Shown here: one piece after another, positions 44,801-52,322 of the stretch
Layout of the letters: every line of letters starts with the position of its first letter
How positions within the stretch are numbered: the stretch's first letter is position 1
Origin: Pseudosporangium ferrugineum
GTDB lineage: Bacteria > Actinomycetota > Actinomycetes > Mycobacteriales > Micromonosporaceae
Assembly (NCBI RefSeq): GCF_003002065.1
Contig: NZ_PVZG01000022.1
Coordinates: forward strand, 43,466-107,465
Length of the DNA stretch: 64,000 nt
Direction: 5' to 3'
Notes under the pieces: generated by a model
The model's database searches: none
What the model was told of the DNA's origin: nothing
What the model saw: only the letters and a program-made list of their open reading frames with translations
Program-made: the position numbers and the translations under genes

Positions 44801-45197
44801 CGGAGGCCGGGTCGAAGACCCGTCCGGCGGAGCCGGACAGCGTGCTGAAGCTGCTGCCGTCGGTGCTGCCCTGCACGCTGAGGGTCTGCGTACGGGTGGC
44901 CCACGCGGCGGCCGGCGGCAGCTTGAGCACCACCTGGTCGATGCTGACGCCGCTGCCCAGGTCGACCTGGATCCACTGCGGGAAGGCGTTCGTGGGGCTC
45001 TCCCAGTACGACTGGGCGTTGCCGTCGGTGACGTTGCGGGCCGGGTATTCGCCGTGGGCGCCGCTCGCGGTGGCCGTCTTCCCGGCCGCGAGGTTGGGGC
45101 CCCCGGCGGCGTGGGCGGGGCCGGCGGTGAGGCCGGCCGCGACGAGGGTGGCGGCGAGCAGGCCGCCGAGGAGGCGGCGTCTGGACCTGGGGGTCAT
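41823..45197 (-). CDS. Secreted GH87 alpha-1,3-glucanase (mutanase/mycodextranase-like) with discoidin and CARDB domains
   Basis: 1124 aa. Signal peptide 1-30; F5/8 C domain 33-171; PDPDPD linker; second discoidin-like domain about 188-325; two CARDB domains about 330-437 and 440-547; a beta-sandwich about 553-712; a right-handed beta-helix about 725-1124. In the helix D907 and the pair D930/D931 are spaced 23-24 apart in ADGINFSNG and NTGDDALAVW, the spacing of the GH87 catalytic Asp triad. The enzyme should cut fungal or oral alpha-1,3-glucan. Gene 45197 start has a 213-bp promoter gap upstream with no gene. Confidence 0.85.
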   Translation of the reverse strand: MTPRSRRRLLGGLLAATLVAAGLTAGPAHAAGGPNLAAGKTATASGAHGEYPARNVTDGNAQSYWESPTNAFPQWIQVDLGSGVSIDQVVLKLPPAAAWATRTQTLSVQGSTDGSSFSTLSGSAGRVFDPASGNTVTIGFTAATVRYVRATITANTGWTAGQLSEFEVYGTAGGPDPDPDPDPDPPVGGNLAVGKPIEANSSTFTFVAANANDDNTGTYWESAGYPGTLTVRLGANADVTGVVVKLNPDPVWGPRTQNIQVLGREQAATGFTSLKARADYAFHPSGNRNTVTIPVTGRVADVQLQVFANSGAPGGQVAEFQVLGQYAPNPDLVVTGLTWSPATPDETTPVTVAATVQNRGTAAAPASSLNVSVGGTVAGTAAVGALAAGASTTVQVNAGRRGQGSYAVSAVVDPSNTVPEQNNDNNSFTSPTQLVVAQAPGPDLQVLSVTTNPPNPAAGAAVSFSVAVNNRGTSAAAASVTRVSVGGTTLNTNTPQIAAGATATVAISGTWTATAGGATVTATADATGVVAETNEDNNALTRSIVVGRGAAVPYVEYEAEAARYQGTLLTADPLRTFSHTNFATESSGRQSVRLTGTGQFVEFTSTNQANSIVVRNSVPDAPGGGGQDHTISLYINDAFVQKLTLSSRNSWLYGTSDDTESLSNTPSADARRLFDESHALLAQSYPAGTRFKLQRDAADSAAYQIIDLIDLEQVAPAPTAVPAGCTSITAYGAVPNDGNDDTAAIQRAVTDDENGVIGCVWIPAGQWRQEQKILTPDPARGQYNQKGIRNVVVRGAGMWHTQLYSNTQPQNVVGNINHPHEGNVGFDIDDNTQISDLAIFGNTQNRSYRGHGLNGRFGKNTKISNVWIEHVNVGAWVGRDYSDTPAYWNPGDGLEFSGMRIRNTFADGINFSNGTRNSRVFNSSFRNTGDDALAVWANPRVKDTSVDVASNNRFLNNTIQLPWRANGIAVYGGFGNNVENNLVYDTMTYPGIMIATDHDPLPFSGTTLVANNGLYRDGGAFWNEDQEFGAITLFPKTSDITGVTIRDTEIVDSTFDGIQFKNGGGAMPNVAITNVRIDKSNNGAGILAMGGARGSANLSNVTITNSADGNIVIQPGSTFTIAGS

Positions 45198-45410
45198 GGG
45201 TGCCCTCTGTTCTGTTCGGGGGACGACAGAGCGGATCCGTGCAGGGGGAGAAGGACGGGAAGTTGCAGAAGCAGGAGCAGAAATTTCGTCCCTCTGCGAA
45301 CTTCTTGCAGGAGTGGGTATTCAAGGTTTCAGATATGTGACCAGTTCGTCAACGGGTGCTGGTCACGGACGCGGCGGCGCTGCCCGGCCGGACGGCGCGG
45401 CGGCGGGCGC

Positions 45411-46613
45411 TCAGGCGCGCGGGAGGCGGCCGGCGTACCGGCCGTGGGGGCGGAACCGGCTGGGCTCGTCGCCGTACTCCTCGATGGCGTGCGCCAGCCA
45501 GCCGGCCGTCCGCGCGATCGCGAAGATCGCCTCGCCGGCGTCCGGCCGCATGCCGGTGACCAGCGTCAACGCCGCCAGCGCATAGTCGATGTCGGGCGCC
45601 GCGGCGGCCCGCGAGGCCATCGCCGCGGCGACCTCGCCGATCGCCGCCAGGACGCCCGGGCCGGCCGGGAGGGCGGTCACGAGCGCGAGCAGGGCGGCGG
45701 CGCGGGGGTCGCCGCCGGGATAGAGCGGATGGCCGAAGCCGGGTACGCCGCCGCCCGCGCGCAGCTGACGCGAGACGGTGCCGACGGCGTCGCCGGTGCG
45801 TACCGCCTCGGCGAGCATCTCGACGACGAGCCCGCTCGCCGCGCCGTGCAGGGGCCCGTCGAGCGCGGCGAGCCCGGCGCCGACCACCGCGTACGGATGC
45901 GCCCGCGTGGAGGCCGCGACCCGGGCCGCGTACGTGGAGGCGGCCAGATCGTGATCGGCGAGCAGCACCAGGGCGGCGTTGAGCGCGCCGATCCGCTCGG
46001 GGGCCGGCGCCTCGGCGGTGAGCCGGCGCCACAGCTCGGCGGCGAGCGGGAACGGTCCGGGCGCCGTCTCGCCCGACCGGACCGGCAGCGCGCCGACCAT
46101 GGTGGACACGATGGTCCGGCCGGTCGCGGTCACCGCGGCGGGCGTCGTGTCGAAGCGCAGCCGGTCGGCCGAGCCGGCGGCGGCCACGACGACCCGGAGC
46201 AGATCGGCGAGCCGGGCGTCCGCGGGCAGCGGCGCGATCACGGCCTCGGCGAGCGCGCGCAGCTCCGGGTCGCCGGCGAACGGCACGGGCCGCAGCTCGC
46301 CGGTCCACAGCAGGGTGGCGACGGCCTCGAACGGCTCCCGGCGGGCCAGGCCGGCCGCGTCGAGGCCGCGGTAGTACAGCGTGTCGCCGGTGATGAGCGT
46401 GATGCCGGTGTGGATGGCCGGCGAGTCGGTGGCCCCCCTGCGCCGCTGCGCCCCGAACGCCCGGACGTCGGCCTCGCTGAACAGGCTCTCCTTGCCCCCG
46501 GCGTGGCGCCTGCTGCTCAGCAGACCCCTGCTCACGTACGCGTAGACGGTCGCCTTCTTGACCCCGAGGTGCATCGCGACCTCGTCCGTGGTCAGCAACC
46601 GGTCCTCGCCCAT
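45411..46613 (-). CDS. Citrate-synthase-like protein fused to an N-terminal HTH
   Basis: 400 aa. Residues 5-55 form an excisionase/MerR-type HTH (LTTDEVAMHLGVKKATVYAYVSRGLL). From about 65 the citrate synthase fold follows, with HGAASG, GFGHPLYPGGDPR and DIDYALAAL supplying the usual His/His/Asp catalytic triad. A DNA-binding citrate synthase could sense acetyl-CoA or oxaloacetate and regulate transcription. It is divergent from a second citrate synthase across a perfect palindrome, its likely target. Enzyme activity is possible but unproven. Confidence 0.9.
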   Translation of the reverse strand: MGEDRLLTTDEVAMHLGVKKATVYAYVSRGLLSSRRHAGGKESLFSEADVRAFGAQRRRGATDSPAIHTGITLITGDTLYYRGLDAAGLARREPFEAVATLLWTGELRPVPFAGDPELRALAEAVIAPLPADARLADLLRVVVAAAGSADRLRFDTTPAAVTATGRTIVSTMVGALPVRSGETAPGPFPLAAELWRRLTAEAPAPERIGALNAALVLLADHDLAASTYAARVAASTRAHPYAVVGAGLAALDGPLHGAASGLVVEMLAEAVRTGDAVGTVSRQLRAGGGVPGFGHPLYPGGDPRAAALLALVTALPAGPGVLAAIGEVAAAMASRAAAAPDIDYALAALTLVTGMRPDAGEAIFAIARTAGWLAHAIEEYGDEPSRFRPHGRYAGRLPRA

Positions 46614-46627
46614 GTGGTCATCTTCTC

Positions 46628-46651
46628 ATGTTGACTGAATCAACATTGACA
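46628..46651. promoter_or_regulatory. Palindromic operator and promoter between the two citrate synthase genes
   Basis: ATGTTGACTGAATCAACAT (46628-46646) is a 19-bp palindrome with perfect seven-base arms. It contains TTGACT, which is 17 bp from TGGATT (46654), a possible promoter toward the plus strand; TTGACA also starts at 46646. It explains why the open frame starting at 46628 is not the true gene start. The HTH-citrate synthase is the obvious candidate to bind. Confidence 0.7.
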
Positions 46652-46681
46652 ACTGGATTCGCCGGGCCGGACAGTGGGCCC

Positions 46682-47767
46682 ATGATGAACGTGAAGCCCG
46701 GCCTCGCCGGCGTCGTCGCCTTCGACACCGAGATCGCCGAACCCGACCGTGACGGCGGCGCGCTGCGCTACCGCGGCATCGATGTGGAGAAGCTGATCGG
46801 CGGCGCGACCTTCGCCGACGTGTGGGCGCTGCTCGTCGACGGCGACTTCGAGCGCCCGCTCGCCCCCGTGGAGGCGCCGGCGCTGCCCGTGCGCTCCGGC
46901 GACCCGCGGGTGGACCTCCAGGCGGCGACGGCGATGCTGGGGGCGTACGGGAAACTCCGCCCGCTGATCGATATCGACCAGCCGCAGGCGCGCGACGACC
47001 TGGCCCGCACGGCGGCCGCGATGCTGTCGTTCGTGGCGCAGGGCGCCCGCGGCGACCTGCCACCGGTGCCGCGGCGGCGCGTCGACGAGGGCCGGACCGC
47101 CGCCGAACGCTTCCTGATCACCTGGCAGGGCGACCCGGACCCGCGCCACGCCGAGGCGATCGACCGCTACTGGATCTGTGCGGCCGAGCACGGCATGAAC
47201 GCCTCCACGTTCACCGCCCGCGTCATCGCGAGCACCGGCGCCGACGTCGCCGCGGCCCTCTCCGGCGCGGTGGCCTCGATGTCCGGGCCGCTGCACGGCG
47301 GCGCGCCGTCCCGCGCCCTCGGCATGGTCGAGGCCGTCGAACGCGACGGCGACCCCCGCGGGTACGTCAGGAGCGTCCTCGACGGCGGTCGCCGCCTGAT
47401 GGGTTTCGGACACGCTGTGTACCGCGCGGAGGACCCCCGGGCCCGCATCCTGCGCGCCGCGGCCAAGGAACTCGGCGCCCCGCGCTACGAGGTGGCGCTG
47501 GCCCTGGAGAACGCGGCGCTGGCCGAACTCCGCGACCGCAAGCCGGACCGCGTCCTCGAGACCAACGTCGAATTCTGGGCCGCCATCGTCCTCGACTTCG
47601 CGGGCGTGCCGGCCGACCTGTTCACGCCGCTGTTCGTGTGCGCGCGTACGGCGGGCTGGAGCGCCCACATCCTCGAACAGAAACGGCTCGGAAAGATCAT
47701 CCGCCCGTCCGCGGACTACGTGGGCCCGGCCGACCGCGAACCGTCACAGGTCGCGGGCTGGACGTGA
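46682..47767 (+). CDS. Citrate synthase (type 2 actinobacterial)
   Basis: 361 aa. Citrate synthase motifs: LRYRGIDVEKLIGG, AEHGMNASTF, GPLHGGAPSRALGM and GFGHAVYRAEDPRA, and the C-terminal ARTAGWSAHILEQKRL. Where the third catalytic residue (Asp in NVDFY) is expected, the sequence reads TNVEFW, a Glu. I recall this in related actinobacterial citrate synthase 2 proteins but cannot verify it here. ATG 46682 is chosen since the earlier ATG lies in the operator. It condenses acetyl-CoA (or propionyl-CoA) with oxaloacetate. Confidence 0.9.
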   Translation: MMNVKPGLAGVVAFDTEIAEPDRDGGALRYRGIDVEKLIGGATFADVWALLVDGDFERPLAPVEAPALPVRSGDPRVDLQAATAMLGAYGKLRPLIDIDQPQARDDLARTAAAMLSFVAQGARGDLPPVPRRRVDEGRTAAERFLITWQGDPDPRHAEAIDRYWICAAEHGMNASTFTARVIASTGADVAAALSGAVASMSGPLHGGAPSRALGMVEAVERDGDPRGYVRSVLDGGRRLMGFGHAVYRAEDPRARILRAAAKELGAPRYEVALALENAALAELRDRKPDRVLETNVEFWAAIVLDFAGVPADLFTPLFVCARTAGWSAHILEQKRLGKIIRPSADYVGPADREPSQVAGWT

Positions 47768-47851
47768 ACCCGGGCCTTGTGTTGTCCGTTACTCCCGCGC
47801 GCACCTGTCGCCTGCCGGCTCGGGTGTGGCCACTGCGGGATACGGAGGCAA

Positions 47852-49738
47852 ATGGTGAGTGCCTGGCAGGACTTGCGAAGGAACCGGACGGCACGCGGTG
47901 TCGCCGTTCTAGGGGCCGTCGGGGCGGTGATCGCAGCAGGGGTGGGTGCCATGCCCGACGCCGGGGCGGAGACCGGACCGGCCCGCAACGATGCCGCCAT
48001 CATCGGGGCGGCCGGTATGTGTGCCGACGTCGCAGAGCCGGGGAGCACCGGTGTGGCGGCGGTCCGGCTCGGGGATTGCAACGGTTCCGACCGGCAGCGC
48101 TGGGAGATCGATCAGCGGCAGGGAGAGGTTCGTGCCCTGGGCAAGTGTCTCGGTGTCGCGGGCGGGTCGTCGGGCGACGGCACGGCTGTGCAGTTGCTCG
48201 ATTGCGACGGTACGGATGCGCGGCGGTGGCGGTTCGCCAACGGGCAGCTGATCAACACGGGCTCGGGCAAGTGTCTGGATGCCCATGAGGGTGGTCGCGA
48301 CGGCGTGGCCCTGCAGATCTGGAAATGCGCAGCGGTCCAGACCCAGTCATGGACCCTGCCGGTTCCGAAGACCGCGCAGGCCGATTCGAAGAAGGGCGTG
48401 AGTACCTGGCCCTTCCCGCGGGCGGCCGACGGTATGCGCGCCATCGGAGCCAGTTGGTATCACGACTGGTCGTCCGACAACCGGGACATTCCGGCGGAGG
48501 CCGAGTTCGTCGCGACGATCTGGGGCCCCGGCTCCGTGACCGCCACCGAGCTCGAGGCCGCGAAGAAGTCGAGTAAGACCCTGCTCGGCTTCCACGAACC
48601 CGATCGCAGGGATCAGGCTCACCTGACCGTCGACAGGGCGCTCAAGCTCTGGCCCCGTCTCGAGAGGACCGGGCTGCGCCTCGGCAGCCCGGCGGTCTCC
48701 GCCGGGGCCGATGTATCCGACGGCTGGCTGGACCGCTTCCTGAAGGGAGCCCGGAACAAGAAGCTGCGGGTCGACTTCATCGCCCTGCACTGGTTCGGGT
48801 CGGATTTCAGCGATGCCGCGGCCGGCCAGCTCATGGCCTATGTGGAGAGGGTTCACGAGCGCTATGACATGCCGATCTGGATCACTCAGTTCGGCCTCAC
48901 CAACTTCAAGGGTGAGCCGCGGTATCCGGACGCGAAGCAGCTGGCCACGTTTCTTTCGAAGACCACAGAGCAGTTGAACGCGACGCCGTATGTGGAGCGT
49001 TACGCGTATTCGTCCCTGCCGGCCACGGCAGCAGCGAAATCGGAGGCGTACGGCCTGTACCGGGAGGACGGCACTGCGACCGAGGCGGGCGTGGCTTACC
49101 GGGACGCGGGCCGGCCGCAGCCGGCCGCGGCCGGCCTGGTACCCCCGGGTTCCGGAGGCTCGAACCTGGCACAGGTCCCGTCTCAGGGGCCGTCCCAGGG
49201 TCCCTCGCAGCCCGGCCCGGGGAATCCGCCGCCCGCGGTTGACCAGCCGAAGCCGGGCGACCAGCCGAAGCCGGGCGACCAGCCCAAGCCGGGCGACCAG
49301 CCCAAGCCGTCCGGCGAGGCCGCGCTGGAAGATCGCATGATCGAACTGATCAACGTCGAACGCGGCAAAGCCAATTGCCGGCCGGTCATCAAGAACGACG
49401 CCCTGACCGTAGCGGCACGTGCACATTCGCAGCTGATGGCCGGGCGGAAGAAGCTGGAACACCAGCTTTCGGGGGAACAGGGCCTCGGCGAACGGTTCAC
49501 CGCGGCCGGTTACACCTGGTCGGCAATCGCCGAGAACATCGCGCCGGGCGCTTTCCCCACCCCCGAGATCGCCATGTACGGCAAGCACGATGCGTACACG
49601 GCCTTCACCGGCTTCATGGAGAGCCCCGGTCATCGGCAGAACATCTTGAACTGCGATTACCGGGAAGTCGGTGTGGGTGTGGTCCGCGACTCGGACGGCG
49701 GTCCCTGGTGGACCCAGGACTTCGGCACCCCGCGCTGA
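47852..49738 (+). CDS. Secreted ricin-lectin / GH128-like / CAP protein
   Basis: 628 aa. A signal peptide spans about 1-40. A ricin-type beta-trefoil of about 45-172 carries three Q/RxW turns (RQRWEI, ARRWRF, TQSWTL). A GH128-like (Asl1) barrel covers about 183-420 with the acid/base region LLGFHEPD (E249). At the nucleophile site TEF is replaced by TQF (Q346). A Pro/Lys linker has four QPKPGD repeats. The C-terminal CAP/SCP domain covers about 490-628 (ENIAPG, ESPGHRQNILN). ATG 47852 or GTG 47855 follows GGAGG. Probably binds or cuts beta-1,3-glucan; hydrolysis is doubtful. Confidence 0.85.
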   Translation: MVSAWQDLRRNRTARGVAVLGAVGAVIAAGVGAMPDAGAETGPARNDAAIIGAAGMCADVAEPGSTGVAAVRLGDCNGSDRQRWEIDQRQGEVRALGKCLGVAGGSSGDGTAVQLLDCDGTDARRWRFANGQLINTGSGKCLDAHEGGRDGVALQIWKCAAVQTQSWTLPVPKTAQADSKKGVSTWPFPRAADGMRAIGASWYHDWSSDNRDIPAEAEFVATIWGPGSVTATELEAAKKSSKTLLGFHEPDRRDQAHLTVDRALKLWPRLERTGLRLGSPAVSAGADVSDGWLDRFLKGARNKKLRVDFIALHWFGSDFSDAAAGQLMAYVERVHERYDMPIWITQFGLTNFKGEPRYPDAKQLATFLSKTTEQLNATPYVERYAYSSLPATAAAKSEAYGLYREDGTATEAGVAYRDAGRPQPAAAGLVPPGSGGSNLAQVPSQGPSQGPSQPGPGNPPPAVDQPKPGDQPKPGDQPKPGDQPKPSGEAALEDRMIELINVERGKANCRPVIKNDALTVAARAHSQLMAGRKKLEHQLSGEQGLGERFTAAGYTWSAIAENIAPGAFPTPEIAMYGKHDAYTAFTGFMESPGHRQNILNCDYREVGVGVVRDSDGGPWWTQDFGTPR

Positions 49739-49757
49739 GACGGATCTCCGCGGCGAA

Positions 49758-49792
49758 GTGCGCCCGCCCGGCATTCATCCGGGCGGGCGCAC
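49758..49792. terminator. Strong bidirectional terminator hairpin
   Basis: GTGCGCCCGCCCGG (49758-49771) and its exact complement (49779-49792) form a 14-bp stem with loop CATTCAT. It lies 20 bp after the CAP-protein stop and 32 bp from the end of the small minus-strand gene, so it may serve both. Confidence 0.75.
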
Positions 49793-49823
49793 CGGCGAAA
49801 GGGCCTTCCGGTACGGCGTAGGC

Positions 49824-50192
49824 TCAGCGAGTCCGGCCGCGGCGGGGCGTCGCAGCGGGACTGTTTCCACGGACGGTCGGTCGCGCGGGTGCCGCGGGCG
49901 AGGGACGGGAGACCGACGATATGGCCGCCGCGCGGGCCAGTCCCGCGTTCTGCCCGGCGCGGTCCGCATAGCCCTGCTGCGCTACTCGATCCCGATATTC
50001 GTAAGGGGCGAGCGGGGAATCACGCGAGGTACTCAAATCGTCCCGTCGCTCCTTGTTCAACCGCGCCGTCTCCTGCCGGAAAACGCCTTCCAGCCGAGCC
50101 GCCTTAGCCAGATTCGCCGATCCCGGGACGGTTCGCTGGGTCTCCACCATGCTCATGACCGGAGGAACGGCCGCTCGGGTGGTCCGGTTCAT
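49824..50192 (-). CDS. Small hypothetical protein
   Basis: Up to 122 aa, with no recognisable domain: an Arg/Ala-rich sequence with a central charged part (AARLEGVFRQETARLNKERRDDL). The chosen Met overlaps the 3' end of the LysR gene by 89 bp; internal starts near 50153 would reduce that. Codon use is less GC-biased in the third position than in neighbours. A strong hairpin just beyond its stop is the main support. It may not be a real gene. Confidence 0.4.
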   Translation of the reverse strand: MNRTTRAAVPPVMSMVETQRTVPGSANLAKAARLEGVFRQETARLNKERRDDLSTSRDSPLAPYEYRDRVAQQGYADRAGQNAGLARAAAISSVSRPSPAAPARPTVRGNSPAATPRRGRTR

Positions 50193-51090
50193 GGCGGGGC
50201 CTTTCGGCGACCTCCCGGACGATGTCGATCAGGGGGCGCAGCAGCGGCGACCGCTCGTCCTGGCGGCGCCACATGACGATGTCGGCTCGGTGCACGTCCA
50301 GGTCCGTCACGGGCTTCCAGACGGCCGTGCCCAGGAGCAGGATCGGGATCTGGTTCTCCGGGAGGAACGTGACCGCGTCGCCGCCGGCGACCAGGGCCAG
50401 GATGGCCTCGAGGTCGGTGATCTCGGCCAGCACGTCGAGCACGAGCCCGCGGGCGCGGACGGCGGCGATCAGGTCGTCGTGCAGCCGGGGGTAGTGGCGG
50501 CGGGGCTGGAGCAGCACCGGTTCGCCGCGGAGGTCCGCCAGGGTCAGCTCGGGGCGGGCGGCCAGCCGGTGGTCGCCGGCGAGGACCACGCCGATGCGGG
50601 CGCGGCTGATCTCCCGCCAGGCCAGGTCCGGATCGTCCGGCGGGTAGTGGCCGTAGCCGAGGGCGATCGTGCCGGCCTGGAGGGCCTCCCACTGCTCGGC
50701 GCTGCTCATCGGGGTGAGGTCGAGGGTGATGCGGGGTTCGCGGCGCCGGGCGGTGGTCACGATGGCGGCGAGGGTCCCGAAGTAGGCGGTTCCCGTCTCG
50801 AAGCCGATCGGGATGGTGCCGATGCGGCCCTGGCCCATCAGCCGGGCCTCGGTGACGGCCGCGTCGGAGGCGGCCAGGATCGCCTCGGCACGCTGGGCGA
50901 AGAGCCGGCCGGCGGGGGTCAGCCGTACGCCCCGGCCGTGCGGTTCGAGCAGCGCCGCCCCGATCTCGGCCTGCAGGGCCTGCATCTGGCGGCTCAGCGG
51001 CGACTGCGAGACGTGGAGCCGCTGGGCCGCGCGGTGGAAGTTCTCCTCCTGGGCCAGCACGACGAAGTACCGCAGGTGCCGCAGTTCCAT
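50104..51090 (-). CDS. LysR-family transcriptional regulator
   Basis: 328 aa. The N-terminal HTH (MELRHLRYFVVLAQEENFHRAAQRLHVSQSPLSRQ, given here only to mark residues 1-35 in outline) is canonical LysR. A substrate-binding-protein-like effector domain follows about 90-300 (IPIGFETG, ARIGVVLAGDHRLAA, LVAGGDAVTFLPE). GGAG precedes ATG 51090. LysR proteins usually control a divergent gene, but the upstream neighbour here is a kinase gene on the same strand 38 bp away, so it may be co-transcribed with it. Effector unknown. Confidence 0.9.
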   Translation of the reverse strand: MELRHLRYFVVLAQEENFHRAAQRLHVSQSPLSRQMQALQAEIGAALLEPHGRGVRLTPAGRLFAQRAEAILAASDAAVTEARLMGQGRIGTIPIGFETGTAYFGTLAAIVTTARRREPRITLDLTPMSSAEQWEALQAGTIALGYGHYPPDDPDLAWREISRARIGVVLAGDHRLAARPELTLADLRGEPVLLQPRRHYPRLHDDLIAAVRARGLVLDVLAEITDLEAILALVAGGDAVTFLPENQIPILLLGTAVWKPVTDLDVHRADIVMWRRQDERSPLLRPLIDIVREVAERPRHEPDHPSGRSSGHEHGGDPANRPGIGESG

Positions 51091-51128
51091 GGCGTCTCCT
51101 CGGGGCGCCCCAGCGGGAGCCGGGTGGG

Positions 51129-52205
51129 TCAGGCGTGCGGGAGGGTCACCGAGAAGCGCAGGCCGCCGCCGTCCGCCGGGACCGCCGTGATGGTGCCGTC
51201 GTGGGCCTGGACGATCGAGCGGGCGATGGCCAGCCCCAGTCCGCTGCCGCCGCTGTGGTCGATGCGGTCCGAGGCGAGACGGGTGAACGGCTCGAACAGG
51301 CGGGCCACGTCCTCGGCCGCCACCGCCGGGCCGGTGTTCTCCACGGTCAGGGCGAGGGACGGCGAGGCGGTCAGGGCCACTGACGGCGCTGCTCCGACGG
51401 CGACGCGCACGGTGCCGCCGGGGTGGTTGTACTTGATCGCGTTGTGCACGAGGTTGCGGACGAGGCGTTCCAGGAGGACCTTCTCGCCCGGGACCGTACG
51501 CGGGGAGAGCGACGTGAGGATCTTGACGTCCGCTTCCTCGGCGGCGGGTGCGTGCGTCTCGAGGATGTCGGCGACGATGCGGTCCAGGCGCTGGGGTGTG
51601 CGGGCGGCCAGCCCCTGATCCGCCTGGCTGAGCACGAGCAGGCCCTCGATCAGGCGTTCGTTGCGGGCGTTGGCGGCGAGCAGCTGGCCGGCGAGCAGGG
51701 CCGACTGCTCGGGCGTCAGCGGTTCGGCCATGCCGACCTCGATCAGCGTGCGTTGCAGCGCCAGAGGGGTGCGCAGCTCGTGGGAGGCGTTGGCGGCGAA
51801 CCGGCGCTGGCCCTCGTACCCGGAGGCGATGCGGTCCATCATCGCGTCGAGGGCCCGGCCGAGCCGCTTGAGTTCGTCGCGGCTGCGGCGCCCCGGGCGT
51901 ACCCGGTAGCCCAGGTTCTGCGGGCCGACCTGCTCGACGACCGGCACGAGGCGGCGCACCGGGGTCAGCACCCAGCGCACGATCAGCGGGAGGACGATCG
52001 CCGTCGCCGCCAGCATGAGGCCGTACTTGTAGAAGTCGGTGATCGGCACCTTGCGGGAGATGCGGCAGGCCATGCCGTTGATGTCGTCCGCGCACGGAAC
52101 GTAGTACGGCATGGCCACCGGCAGCAGGTCGGCGTAGAAGTCGATCACGTAGGCCATCGTCACCACGCCGAAGCAGGCGATGGCGAGCCGCACGCGGAGC
52201 GACAT
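51129..52205 (-). CDS. Orphan sensor histidine kinase
   Basis: 358 aa. Two TM helices (about residues 5-30 and 62-82) flank a short extracellular loop with two Cys (VPCADDINGMACR) that may form a disulfide. HAMP about 82-135; HisKA with FAANASHELRTPLALQ; HATPase_c with NLVHNAIKYNHPGG and GGSGLGLAIARS. It should autophosphorylate on the His of SHELRTP. No response regulator gene is adjacent; a LysR gene follows instead. Start ATG 52205 lies downstream of a candidate promoter with direct repeats. Confidence 0.92.
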   Translation of the reverse strand: MSLRVRLAIACFGVVTMAYVIDFYADLLPVAMPYYVPCADDINGMACRISRKVPITDFYKYGLMLAATAIVLPLIVRWVLTPVRRLVPVVEQVGPQNLGYRVRPGRRSRDELKRLGRALDAMMDRIASGYEGQRRFAANASHELRTPLALQRTLIEVGMAEPLTPEQSALLAGQLLAANARNERLIEGLLVLSQADQGLAARTPQRLDRIVADILETHAPAAEEADVKILTSLSPRTVPGEKVLLERLVRNLVHNAIKYNHPGGTVRVAVGAAPSVALTASPSLALTVENTGPAVAAEDVARLFEPFTRLASDRIDHSGGSGLGLAIARSIVQAHDGTITAVPADGGGLRFSVTLPHA

Positions 52206-52273
52206 CAGGGCAGCCCGGCCCGGCCGGCGCCGCGCGCCGCCCCTGGGAGTCCCGGCATGCCATGCACGCCGGG

Positions 52274-52306
52274 ATTATGTCAGGCGCACTGTCAGGCCGG
52301 CGTCAA
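52274..52306 (-). promoter_or_regulatory. Candidate activator-dependent promoter with three direct repeats
   Basis: On the minus strand the words TTGACG, CTGACA and CTGACA occur with 11-12 bp spacing (plus-strand 52301-52306, 52290-52295, 52278-52283). They run into CATAAT (52274-52279), a good -10 box, with no proper -35. This is the layout bound by OmpR-family response regulators. It would drive the orphan kinase gene 70 bp downstream. Confidence 0.45.
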
Positions 52307-52322
52307 GATCGCCCGAGCCCGC

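Noticed and set aside
46628..46681. Upstream ATG extension of the second citrate synthase
   Set aside because: The ATG and next codons are the palindromic operator; family alignment starts near 46682.
49240..49312. 18-bp repeats in the lectin/GH128/CAP gene considered as an independent repeat element
   Set aside because: They simply encode the QPKPGD linker in frame.
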